DNA from: Rhyzopertha dominica | Lineage: Eukaryota; Arthropoda; Insecta; Coleoptera; Bostrichidae | Assembly (NCBI GenBank): GCA_025024175.1 | Contig: QCXZ01000001.1 | Span: 31,738,942 to 31,802,941, forward strand | Direction of reading: 5' to 3' | DNA: 64,000 nt | In this document: positions 24,062 to 35,796 of the stretch, piece after piece | How the letters are laid out: the number at the start of each line of letters is the position of its first letter | Numbering within the stretch: the first letter of the stretch is position 1 | Notes under the pieces: model-generated | The model's database searches: none | Told to the model about the DNA's origin: nothing | The model's input: only the letters and a program-made list of their open reading frames with translations | Translations under genes and position numbers: made by a program

Positions 24062-26871
24062 CACTCTGAAAAAGGACTTTGTTGCCTCTAATCGGGTCTT
24101 AGTTACTACAACAAAAAATCTCATTGCATTTGGACACAACTAAAATATTTGTTGGAGTAACAATATTTTTCAGTTGTGGACGGTCTCAGTAAGCCCAACA
24201 AAATACCTGTCACGGTTACAAATACTAATCATTTCAGGTAACTTCTGCATTTTCTTATTGCTTGTATAGATGACCACTTACCAGGAGTGATAAATTAGTC
24301 GTGGTTGCAAATTATGCTCTCACGGCAACCAGTTTTTGTTCTTTGTGGCAAAGTAGACAAAGTGTTGTAGTAAGTAGCAATATTTTTGTACTAACTATCG
24401 TTTGATAATGATAATAATAATAATACTAATAAAATAAAATAACTTATAACTGCCTTTATCACTTATATATACATACAGTCTAGAGCTAGGGTTTCATATC
24501 TGACCATTTTGTACACTCATGTCTATGTACATTTTGTAACAAACAATAAAAATAACACATACTTTATTATTATTGTTGTTATTGTTAACCTTGTGTACCT
24601 ATTAATGAGAGTACACAATAATAGAAATAACAATAATAAAGTGTGTGTTATTTTTACTGTTTATTGACATATATAGATATAAGCATACAAAACGGTCCGT
24701 TACGAAACCCTAGCACCAGACCTATATATGACAATAAACGATAAAAACAGTAATAACCGAAGTTTTCTTCTGAAACCAAAAAGCCTGATACGCATACAAC
24801 AAATCAGAATTATCTCGAACAGGAACGATGTAACAATAGTAAAACCATGCTTTTTAAGGAACCTGATTTATTATAAAACTTTTACATTCAAACATAAAAT
24901 AAGATTTTTTTGTCTACTTATTAGTAGATATGGGAATACACTTATCAGAAGGCTATAAAACACAAAATTTAAGTTTTCTTAATCTAAAAAAACATCAAAG
25001 TTCTCCAAATATTTAACAGTATAAAGACGTTCAACAATAAAGCAAAACTTCTGTTCTAAATGTAACAAAACTTAAGTGTACTTATTTATTCAAATAGCTT
25101 GCGATAATATCTTACTTTACTATTGAAATTCCGAACATAACATACTGAATGAGAGAAATGTTCAAAATACTTAAAATTTAACAAAAATTGTAAAAACTTT
25201 AGTGACGGTGTAAAAGATACAAAATATAATAAATAAATAATTCACACTTACTTAACTATCTGATATATTATCTAAATAATCTAAATAATGAGTTGGTTGT
25301 AAACTTGTAGTCGGCAACTCTTCAGGCTCCTAAAATGAAACAAAAATATTAAGATTTCGGACAAGGAGAGTATAATCTTTAATTTATAATTTTCTTAATA
25401 AAAATTATGCATATAGTGCCCGTGTCTATTATGTATAAGCACTATGGGAACAATTGAAAAAACTAGTAATAGTTTTTAAACATTCTATATTAATATCAAC
25501 AAACACATCAACTCTTATATATAATATCATATACTGTTTATTATTAATCAGACTATTAACTAACCAACTTAATAAAAACAAAAACACTTTTTAACAATGT
25601 TCAATAATGGTTAAGAATTTTTTAAACATCTTCTATCATCTTTAGTCTGTCATACAAACACTTAAGCCATAAGTAATCTCAGCAACTTTTAGTCTACATG
25701 CAATATAAGAATTGGCATATCAACTAAATAAACCTTAAGATTTTTTAATGAATTGTTTGAGCGTATTTAGTAAAAGTATTACGGAATGTACACCCCTAAA
25801 TTTTCATTTGAAATGCATTCGCCCCAGTAGACCAAAAAATTAAATAGAAAAGAGAAAGCCAATGATAATATATATAATGTATAACAATATTTCCTCATAT
25901 TGTGCACAGCAGCACAGCATAGATACGATTTAGATCAACATCAATGTTTAGACAAAGCTGATACTATTCTAATTGTTTATTCTTTTGAAACATTTTATAT
26001 ATTTACATCTGAGACTGAAGCATCGATATTGTTGCAAAAAATGTTGTACCTATTATCATTTGCTCTTTCTTTTCTATGCAACTTTTTACATAACCTGTAG
26101 GTATTTGCAAAAGTAAGATATTACCATTATATGAATGAAATATATTCGAATTATTTCAGTAAAAGTAAAACTGGCTCAAATAAAAAAAGTAAAATAAAAC
26201 TCACCAACAATAATTAATGTACGTGTGCAATACCAAGATCCCATGGTTTCCAGAATATCTTATATTCCTCCATGATCGTTATCGGGAAGCAAAACAGTCC
26301 TGCTGCAGAATATATTCCATGATTCCGTAAACTTGTCATATTCCGCCATGATCGTTATCACGAAACAAAGCAGCCCTGCAGTAAACACACTCTGTAAAAA
26401 TGATCAAATAAGTTTAACAAAGCTACCTTGTGTATAATGTTTTTGTCATCTTATAGGTTAGCTTAACCTATCAAATAATCTAGCTACAACTTCAGACATG
26501 CAGCCAAGNAAATACTTCGATAGTAACAAAATAATTACGGAATAAAGTGTACTTACCGTATTTAGGACACCAGCATACACCGAAAGATGGAAAACGAAAA
26601 CCGAAATGGCAAAATCACATGTTTATCGTTTACAACGAAAGACGTACGAGGTACGACAAGGACATTATGCTTATGCTGTTGCTAACGAACAGGGCACGTT
26701 TTGTACCGATCTTTACCGATTCTGATTATAACGTTAATCACTGAAGCTGACAAGCGGAATGATTTGTTCGAATTACTAATATGCTGTTGGCCACAACAAT
26801 ATAGTATTTAAAGTAAAAGTGAGTAATTACAAGCATTTGATAACTGTTAGAGCAACAAATTTTTCAGAGTG
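24062..26871. mobile_element. non-autonomous TIR element, copy 2 (2.81 kb)
   Basis: Starts CACTCTGAAAAA and ends TTTTTCAGAGTG, a perfect 12-bp inverted repeat. It is collinear with copy 1 (4413-7276) along its whole length, with substitutions and small indels; the internal AAT tract is much shorter. Flanking sequences of the two copies are unrelated. The interior has short open frames only (for example 24728-24958 and 25900-26100), none recognisable. Like copy 1 it contains the internal tandem pair beginning CCATGATCG (26270-26370). Confidence 0.82.
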
Positions 26872-27109
26872 CAGTATATGGACATAATGTCTTCGAACTA
26901 ATGTTTAAAAAATAATAGTGTAATGGCTCGTATAGTGGTTTTGTGAGTTAAAAACAATTTATGTAGCCTGCGTGTGAATCAACTACTTATGTCTAAATCC
27001 CATATTACAGGTAACAACCTAATTTCTAAAAAAATAATGTTACATGCTAGCGGATAATCTGTGAACCAGACATGCAGATGTGGTGTTCATAGGACGCCTC
27101 AATCCATTA

Positions 27110-27325
27110 AGCGGTGATTCTAGATGGTAGGGAATGTCGATTTTCCAGTAAAATCTATCTATGGAATGTACGCGATATTAGGACAGTGACAGGCAGATGT
27201 CTCTTCTAGAATTTTCGGCGGAGGTATAAATAGCTCGAAAATCTGAATTCAAAAATTGGTCAGCCAAACGAGATACGCGCGAGAGGCTTAGCGAAACGGG
27301 TGCTTTTAGTGCGAGTGTGTCCAGT
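27110..27325 (+). promoter_or_regulatory. heat-shock-type promoter-like repeat, copy 2
   Basis: A perfect three-part heat-shock element TTC-TA-GAA-TT-TTC (27204-27216) is followed eight bases later by TATAAATAG (27225-27233). The segment is homologous to the minus-strand block at 8440-8625, sharing the region before the HSE, the TATA box and a leader with CTTAGYGAA and GCTTTTAGTGC. Downstream, at about 27430, lies a THAP-like remnant, so this may be the promoter of an old transposon. Activity not testable from sequence. Confidence 0.5.
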
Positions 27326-27429
27326 ATAGTGGTTTACTGAATTAGTAATGATTCGAACTAGTTGTGTTCAGATTTAGTGTATTTCGAAAAAAGGAGGTTG
27401 AGCTAGAAATCCGCTGCTTTCTAACCCGT

Positions 27430-27612
27430 ACGCCGTATTGTTACGTTATACTGCCTTCCTGCTCAGCTGAAAATTGCACCAAAAGAACAAAAATAGTAGA
27501 ATGCTTGCTTTTCTTAAAAACTCTAGAAGAGCAGCATGCATGCAAAATATGCGACGTGATTGTTACTGGCAAGAGCATTTCGATGAATGGATTACGTTCA
27601 TGTGAGGTATAA
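27430..27612 (+). pseudogene. possible THAP-domain relic
   Basis: In a 82-codon frame (27364-27612) the part PSCSAENCTKRTK has a Cys-x-x-x-x-Cys start like a THAP zinc finger. A neighbouring frame reads RMLAFLKNSRRAACMQN and WQEHFDEWITF, similar to the F-P-x-x-x-R-R-x-x-W and the final C-x-x-H-F part. Key Trp and the third Cys are not seen and a frameshift is needed. THAP fingers are found in P-element-type transposases, among others. Identification is tentative. Confidence 0.35.
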
Positions 27613-27619
27613 TAGAAAT

Positions 27620-28650
27620 GAGAACTAAATATTTGTTTATCCTATTAGAATCATTTTGAAGTTTCAATATGAAAATAATCGGCAGATTAGATAGAAGAAA
27701 CCTAAATCATATGCAGTTCCAACATATTTTTTTAACGTCTCCAACCCACCACTTTCACGAAAATCATTGTACTCTTATAATCCATTAACACCCAGTATTA
27801 TCATTTGAAGACCCATCAGTTTAGTGGTTGGGTGCGGTTATTCTTATTCTTATTGTAGGAGCAAGCTCAGACTTTCTTTCTATTGGTTCTCATCGCAGAC
27901 ATTTTTCTTCACAAATATGTAATTAATGCATTGCCACGCTTTGCAAAAACTGTTTTCTTGGGTATCACGTATTACTTACTACAAGTTCTTTTTTGCACGA
28001 ATTTAGTCTGTGCTATATACCTTCTATCACAACACAGTATTTCAAATATTTCAAAACCTGCTTGTTTCTGTAAATGACTAAACACGGGTATCCTCAACTC
28101 AGGACGCTGAGCTTTACAAGAATATTTGCATGATACCCCTTAAACAGAACTACACGTAATATTGCAACGTGAGTAGAAAACATTTTAAAATCTTAGAGGA
28201 GGCACTGAAATATACCCCCCTCCGAGCAATGTGACTTGGACATTGCTGCATGAAGATGATTTCGATGATAAAGCATTAGAAAATCCAGATGTGGGTAACA
28301 ACGTAACATTCCCGGAAAAAAATCGCTTATAAATCTCAGCGATAACAGGAAACCAAAGAATAATCAACATGGCAAAGCCTTTAAAATAAGACCTCTAACA
28401 TCAAGAAGAGCAAGAAGACACACAAGCAGCGAAGATGTCAAATGAATAGTTGCCAAGAAAAGCCACGCACATTTGTATAAATACCAAATTGTTATGAAAC
28501 TTTTCATAGGCAAAAATGATTTTATGATTGTTTATGCGATATACGTCAAATTTCTGGCTTTTTCTTCTAAATAATAAGTTATATATCGTACAACACGTTC
28601 AACAATTTACATTCTTATTACAACGGTCAAATATGGTAAACGAGGGGGCT
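27620..28650. other. unassigned region
   Basis: AT-rich, with short open frames at 27883-28077 and 28185-28370, none recognisable. No repeat structure seen. Confidence 0.3.
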
Positions 28651-28657
28651 ATGGCTA

Positions 28658-28940
28658 CTCAACCTTATAGAGCCTTACGTTAGAAGTTGTGCCGATAATG
28701 CAGTGTACATGCAAAACGTGCCGACGACAGTTTCTATTTTCAAGGAAGTCAATCGAAAAATTGTAAAGTCAAATTTGGTTAAAGATGACGGCTGTGAGTG
28801 CTCAACCTTATAGAGCCTTACGTTAGATAAGGGTTGTGCCGCTAGTGCAGTGTAGTGCATGCAAGATGTGCAGCCGGCAGTCTACTTTCAAGGATGTAAA
28901 TCGCATAATTGAAAGGACAAACGGTGTTGTGATGTATTGC
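28658..28940. repeat. tandem duplication, 143-bp period
   Basis: The block starting CTCAACCTTATAGAGCC at 28658 recurs at 28801. Both copies continue with CTTACGTTAGA, GTTGTGCCG, TGCAGTGTA and TTTCAAGGA. Copies differ by substitutions and small indels. Short open frames on both strands here are shared by both copies and show no motif. Confidence 0.8.
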
Positions 28941-29755
28941 GATCCCTGCACTGAGACTGAAACATCAATGTCTACGAAACATCGATACATCGTTGCCATT
29001 CTTAAAAAAACGATAGCACAATAAAACTCGTATAGGACCACTTCAGCGGCAATTTACCGATTCCTTTATCATTTCAAATAATAAAACCACCCTAAAATGC
29101 CAATAATAACAATGGTGGCTAGATTATTTAAGCCAGACCAATAATGCCCTGGCCACTCTTCTACTGTAGACGAATTAAAATTTCAGAGTCCACTACAACT
29201 CTTCAACTTCGCCCTGAGCGTCCACTCCTCATCCGCTCTTGAGATTTTTATTTCCTGATTGCCCGTCGTGGAGGGCCATTGAGTCCGCCCTATCGCCGTG
29301 GCGCGCTTAAACAATTCAGCGCCGGGCCACCGTCGTATAAAAGAAAACAAATATGCCGCCTAATTTACGAGTCATGGGATTTTACGACAGCGGCCGTCTC
29401 GGCCGTACACTACAAAGCCGAACTGCATAAGCGCAAATAAGGGCCCCCGGGGACGAAATTTCGCAAACTTCCGTGCGGATCGATGGGACCGCCGAAGGCA
29501 CGCGCGTCTCATAAAAAAGAATTTTTGCGACACGCTTAAAAGTGTGGGCGAACATTTTATGTGACGGGACAAAGCAAAGAGGGCAAAACAAGGGATTTTG
29601 CATATATATGTCGGACGGGATTTGCTTTTATGCGGTCCGAAGTTGGAATCTGGGGGGAAATAGTTTTGTTTTTATCCAACTGATACGCAACGGTTTGCGA
29701 TATGGAACTATTAACCAGGAGTTCATTATTACTACGACTGGCCAAATTTAAATGA
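28941..29755. other. unassigned, with CpG-rich patch 29200-29560
   Basis: The patch is clearly richer in GC and CpG than its surroundings (for example GCGGCCGTCTCGGCCG at 29391). It includes a TATAAAAG string at 29336. It has no tandem or inverted structure and no coding motif. It could be a host promoter or conserved non-coding element; this is inference. Confidence 0.3.
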
Positions 29756-29759
29756 TAAT

Positions 29760-30280
29760 CGATTTATTACAAACAAAATACAGCAAATCTCCCAAATTCA
29801 TTTACATAAGTTCTCGACTGTGGATTGTCTGCATGGTGTGAGCCGCAATATAAGGTCGAGCATTGTCTTGCAGAAAGCAAACAGATTTCTAGGATTTTTT
29901 CCGCTTATTCCTAATAAGAGACTTAGGCAATAACCTGCGTCAACATTTCATCGTTCCGTAAGAAAATCTAGGTAAGAAATACCTTGCTTATCAAAAAAAG
30001 GTTGCCACAATCTTGCCAAAAGAATCCATACTTTCAATACTTATATCTAATATTGAAGCAATATCTCGTATACTGATGCAACAATTATGAGGAATAGGTT
30101 TATCAATTCAGTCAGCATTCTCGTTAGTCGTCGCAGTTTTCGCTCGTCGAGAATGTGGTTCATTTTTGACGCGTTTCCATCGTTCTTTAATAGATTTGCT
30201 CCATTTATAAATACTCATCTCAGATAATATTTCAAATTGTGCTACTATAAGTCTCGCACAAATTTCAGAGGTTCTTACCC
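29760..30280 (-). pseudogene. mariner-like transposase relic, internally deleted
   Basis: The minus strand from 30275 reads IYKWSKSIKERWKRVKNEPH, RRAKTATTNENAD and SIRDIASILDISIES, the helix-turn-helix part (second DNA-binding helix pair) of a mariner transposase. It then jumps to FFDKQGISYLDFLTER and, in another frame, VCFLQDNARPYIAAHTMQTI, which includes the second catalytic Asp in Q-D-N-A. The first catalytic block is gone, so at least one internal deletion happened. Several stops. This lineage differs from the mariner-like element at 38.5 kb (Q-D-N-A against Q-D-G-A), so at least two mariner families are present. Confidence 0.78.
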
Positions 30281-33200
30281 CTATACCTTTATTATATATT
30301 TAATAATTATTCGTTGTTCCAAGCTAGGATGAACTGATAGACAGTCTATTTTTTCATAGCCTACTTTGAAGTAATTTAGGAGACATTCTGGCGCAGTATA
30401 TGATGGCAACCACATTTGTCTTTTTAGACGGGAAATACAAATAATGCAGTCCTCGTAAAACGCTGTAGGGAACATCAAAACTCCCCTATTGCCTACATTA
30501 AATGGTTTCAAAGGTGCGTTTATTGTTAAACATTCTAAAGGTAGCCTGGAAACAAGCTGATTGCTTTTAACGCATATGTTTTGTCTCTGATCAGAAAAAA
30601 TATTCCCGAAATTATGAAATCGGCCTTCAAAACCCATGGAAGAGATTTTTACAACTGGTCTTTACCAATCCCGTAAAGGAAAGGCACGTAAACAAAAGTC
30701 TGCACATCTGAGTTTTGTATAACGCTGTTATCTCTTTGAGTATGACCGTTCAGGTCGAAAGGATCGTCAGAGTTATCAGATAAATCGAGTGAGATAAAGC
30801 ACCTAGGTTCAAAAAATGAACAATTTGACTGAAACGAAACAGTGTTAGGTACTATGACGAATATATATGGCATCACCAATTTTTTTTTTGTATAATTCTT
30901 GAAGCTTATCACTTTTTGTGCTATTCAAGCCCTTATTATCTAAGAAATGCAACCATTATACCATTTGGTACAAAAAAACAATTAAAATAGGCAGAATTTG
31001 AAAAAACGGTTGTTTAAAACGTGCATAAAATGACGTTCATAAAATTAGTTACCGAAGTAGGTAATCAAATATTTGAAGCGTAATCAGTCAGTTTACAATT
31101 TCACATACGTAGTCGAGCAATATGACACCTTAAAATAACTAATCACGCAATTTCTCCTGTCGCTTGACTTTAAATGAGCAATGGACAAAATTAGGTCTTC
31201 TTATATCAATGGGTCTTCTTAGGAGAAGTATGTACGTTCCTAAAAACATTTGCACTGCACGGTTGTCAATTGCAACAACTTATACAAGTTTGTTACGAAA
31301 CATACTTTTGCATTAAGTAATAATTACCTAGATATTACTTGGCCATTGCTATCCGTGATTTCAATTGGAAAGCTATCTTTCACAAATAAATTCCAATAAA
31401 TCGACACCAATTGCATACGCTGACAGAAATACCAATAACGCTCAAATAGCTTGGACAACACTGGCATAACAGCTGTAGCACTTCTCGCATGCGACGGCGT
31501 CATCTGTTGTAGTTTTTCGAGACAAGTAATGTCAATTACCTCTGGATATTACACTTGAATAAACTATTTGAAGCCTAAATTCTAACTGCTTGTTTTCTAT
31601 AAAAAGTTATCAATACAGACTGAGTGCAATCTTTTCCGAGGCTCGTGTCTGTTCATGTTTGTATTGGGCTATTAGTAAACATTTTGCTAAAAGTATGGTA
31701 TGAAACGTATACAACTGATAGTATTTAGGAAAAAAATCGATGTTTTCAAGTTTGCTACATATCACTCCCTTCCAAACGTCGAGCAAACGTCACGGCGCAA
31801 TTTTGCTTAAATCAAACGACTTATGGAAATGCGTCTGCATTTTTGTTTAGGAGGGGAGGGACAAGATTAAATAATACAAAAAATATTCCTATTTTAAAAT
31901 ACTTTTTTTTATTCCTTAGAAATGTCCAGTTATCATCGCTACCAAACAATAAACCAACAAAACAAAAAACTCATTTGTCTCCTCGCATGCGCACAACCAT
32001 GATGTCTTTTCATAAAAATTTGCGTCAAACTTTCTATAAATCCTTTTCGATTTTTGTAACTGCATTGCACTTGATTTAAATTTAATATTTATGGTGTTCA
32101 TTTTCCTTAATGTTTACTATGTTTCCCCAAACTCAGAGAACTGAAGTTTAATTTAATTAAATCACACACCTTAATTTTTTGCCTTGCACACAATTTTCCA
32201 CAAATGAAGCACCTGTACGTACGCTTAATAACCGCTCACANTCGGGTACATTATTTGCAGAAATGCACACTCGTGCCTCGGGCTGAACGCGCTACGCCCG
32301 AAATTTTGCTTAAAATCGCGTGTCGAAGCCTGCCATTTCCATTGCAACCGACTACGTATCGGCCACAGAACATTTTATTGGCATCGAAACGCTTTGGACG
32401 TACAGGAATCAGCCCTCCCGGCAGCCGACAGGCAAGTGAATCAGATATCAGATGGCTTGTGGGTTGACGCAGTGCAGGCGCTGAACGCAAATCTACGTAA
32501 ACTTGTTAATTAAATCACCCACGGCATAGAAAAGTCTCTGCCCACGGGTAATAACTAATAATAGGTATATTAGATCATTAGATGTAAATGTAAATAAATG
32601 TTTTAGTTTAATTGAATTTAATGTACATAGTCATTTGCATTCACCAACCGTTTTGTTCAGTTTTTGGTTTTTTCCTACATGTGGGGAAAAACATACAAAA
32701 ATTGCGGGTTTAGGGAGAGACAGAAATTTTGTATTGTAGGAAAATTTTGGTAATTCGAGTCGTTCTGAATTTGGTTTACGGAAAATACAATTTCACAACA
32801 AATATCAAGTAGTACCACTATTAATATTAGGAACCTATTGAAAAGTGGCTCAGTATACCTGTTATTGTTACACGTAGTATTTCCTTTTCCTCCATTGATA
32901 ACAACAAAACTAACATAATCGTTGGCGAACTTAATAGTTCTACGCCTTCGCTGCTCTGACGAACTACTTGGCGCCCATTCAGATTTATTTGTAGGTATTA
33001 ATTTGTTTTGTTTTGTTCTTTTCATTAACTCACGCCCTTCTCCACTGGGTTGGCCGACTAGGGAAAACGTATAATAATGGATAGAAAGTTATAATCTGTA
33101 GATTCCAGTAAAACTAGAAGAATGCAAGATTTACAAATCCGGTTTGCTATTTTTTTTTAATTGCTGGTGTTCAACAAGTGCTTACTCCAGTGTGAAGCAA

Positions 33201-35009
33201 CTCTGAAGCTAGCGAAAGCCATCTTAATTAAAGCACACCACTGCAATCGAAAGCCGACTTTATAAAAATACGACATTGGCGGTGACAATTCTCAAACATA
33301 CGGTTTACAATTATAATCCTTAAAAGCAATTCCGCACATTTTAATTAAAATAGTGCACCTAACGGAGACTTAACGAATCCAAATTTATATGACGCCAGAT
33401 TTGACTCATTTTGACTAGACGAATTATAAGCTGATATTTGAGCTGAAATCCGATTACTACCCCCAGATGTTGAACGCAGTGTGCGTATTGGGCAGTATCA
33501 AGTTGTAAAGTAAAAGTTGAATATTTGGGTTTGTTAATGTCTTTTTGCTAATGCTAAATGATGTTAATTTATTAAATATGGAGACCAAAGTCACTTAATG
33601 ACGTATTTTGTTTTACCTGTGAAATTCGCATTTATGCTCATATTCAATAATCATTTTCCAATTGTGCTCATTTTGATTATCTTTTATGTGAAATGATATT
33701 GTAATAGTTGAATTGCTTATATAATAAGGGCTAAAATGACACAAAAAATGCATATGGTATATTATCGGATGTTATATGTATTTCAGTTGAATCTAGAATG
33801 ATTGGGGCTTTCACTCCCTATTATGATTTTTTCCTATTTCTATATTCACGCGTAATTTATACATTTTNAAGCATATCTCGGGTTATCGCGTAAGCGATAA
33901 ACTCTAGCATAATGAACTTGTAATTGATTGCTGAACGTGTATGGAAAACATAGCGCTAAACTCGTGAAAATTATAACACCGTCACCAAAGATAAAGAAAA
34001 ATGTGCTAACTAAAATATTTAGAAAAATTCACTATAGGCAAGTCAAACAATATTACAAAAAAATCCGGCGAATATATTTTAATAGTGCAATCATAATATG
34101 CACATGCATAAGATAGTAAATGATTGTTTTACTGTGTGAGTAGCACCAGATACTTATTTAGCAAAGACAAAAAGACTCTTTTACAAAACACTGACGCTAA
34201 ACACTACCAAACCAAAACCAAACCAAACCAACCAAAGACGAACACATAGATGTTACTAGCGGGAAGTATAAGAATAATAATTATGGTATCCGGTGTTGTA
34301 ATTATATCCTTATTTCCAGTTAGAACAAAATAAATAATTTCAGCAGAATTAAATACGGACCTTCCGCTATAATATTGCTCGATTAATTTGCAAGCAATTT
34401 TTCCATAAAAAAACATTCGATGCTACAGAGATATATAACAACTAGAATAAGTCAATTACCAGGAATTTTTAATTATTTTCGTTCAATGACCTCAAATAGA
34501 CCTAAATGCGGTCTAATCCAAATTTATATAAATACCTATACGTTCTTAGTTATAGAACACGATTGGACAAGATCCCTACCACTCAACTGAATTGGCTGCC
34601 AACCTAGTTAGTTATTTCCGCTTTATACTTTATTTGCTCTTTTACTTCTTGCTGTTTAATTATCAAAACTAACCGAAGTTAATTAATTAAGTTAAGCAGC
34701 TCGCGAATTCCTTTGAAGGTGTAGTGTAATTAGACACCAAAGAATATGGTAAGCAATTCGATCAGTCGTTAATTTCTTGATAGACACAAAAACTGCCATT
34801 TTGTCCCTAATTTACCTACTGGCATTGTTTGATTAAACCATGTGCACGAATTATACAATATAAATTTTGCAAAATTATGTTGTTCACACGAAAAACTTTG
34901 ACATCTGCCCAGATTACCTACCACCCCCACGTAAACGCATCATGAAGTAAAAAAGTCAGCGCAAAAAGGGATGTTATTAATTTTTTAGTATTAACACAAT
35001 ATCTTAATT
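30281..35009. other. unassigned region, probably host non-coding
   Basis: Nearly 4.7 kb with no transposon domain or long inverted repeat recognised. Open frames of 118 (30281-30637, -), 87 (30649-30912, -), 116 (32675-33025, -) and 87 codons (32204-32467, +) show no motif. The piece 32250-32480 is GC-richer and non-repetitive. A short ACCAAA-type low-complexity tract lies at 34205-34236. Confidence 0.3.
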
Positions 35010-35796
35010 ACTTCCACATCCAACCGATGGGTATTGTATAGCGAAAAAAATTTTCCAAATTTTTTATTTGCTCATTCGCTTTAAAATGGTCGAAAACGCA
35101 AATTTTGAGCAAAAAATTTCTTGTCCGTGTCAGTGGTATTGTTTGTGGACACGATAACTTTCGAAAAACTTAATACATGAACTTGAAATTTGGCAGACGT
35201 ATAAACCTCAACCACCCAAAGCGACCTATTGTTTGTGGGGTAAGTAGGGTATCGGGAAGGGGGCGAAATTGGGGGGTAACTACCCTTTTTGCAAATTTTT
35301 ATTTTTTATTTTTTTTGTTTTAGTATGTGATTAGTAACTACGAGTATTATTCGTTGTTATAAATTTTCGGTGCAGCAAACTGTTGAGAAGATATTAGCAA
35401 AAAAGCGTTTTTCGGTTTTTCCTAAATATCTCCGAATATATTTAATATATTCAAAAAATGAAAATACCGTCAGATAGGAAATAAATTTTCTCACAAAAGG
35501 TGTTATTCAAAATTTGACATTTTCGAAATGTTTCCAAAAGACCTATTTTGGACCCTGCTCGTATGATTTTTTTAAATTTTGGTATTATATAGAAAATCAA
35601 ATTTCTGATCAGAAAGCACTCTTGTAATTTTTTTGTTAAGTTAATAATATTCGAGTTATTTGAATAAAAAACGATTTTAAAATTTGTTTATCAAAGAAAA
35701 AATGTGTAGAGAAAAAAATGCTCAAAACCTGATTACTAATCGTATAGTATAAGAAATAAAAACGTAAATGTCATTTTGACAATTGGATGTGGAAGT
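35010..35796. mobile_element. 787-bp TIR element, copy A
   Basis: Begins ACTTCCACATCCAA and ends with its reverse complement TTGGATGTGGAAGT. ATT lies directly on both sides, as a possible 3-bp target duplication. A homologous copy is at 62623-63387. Conserved interior segments include GGACACGATAACTTTCG and TTTGGCAGACGTATA. No open frame resembles a transposase. Both copies also share about 25 bp beyond the right end, so the true right boundary is uncertain. Confidence 0.7.
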
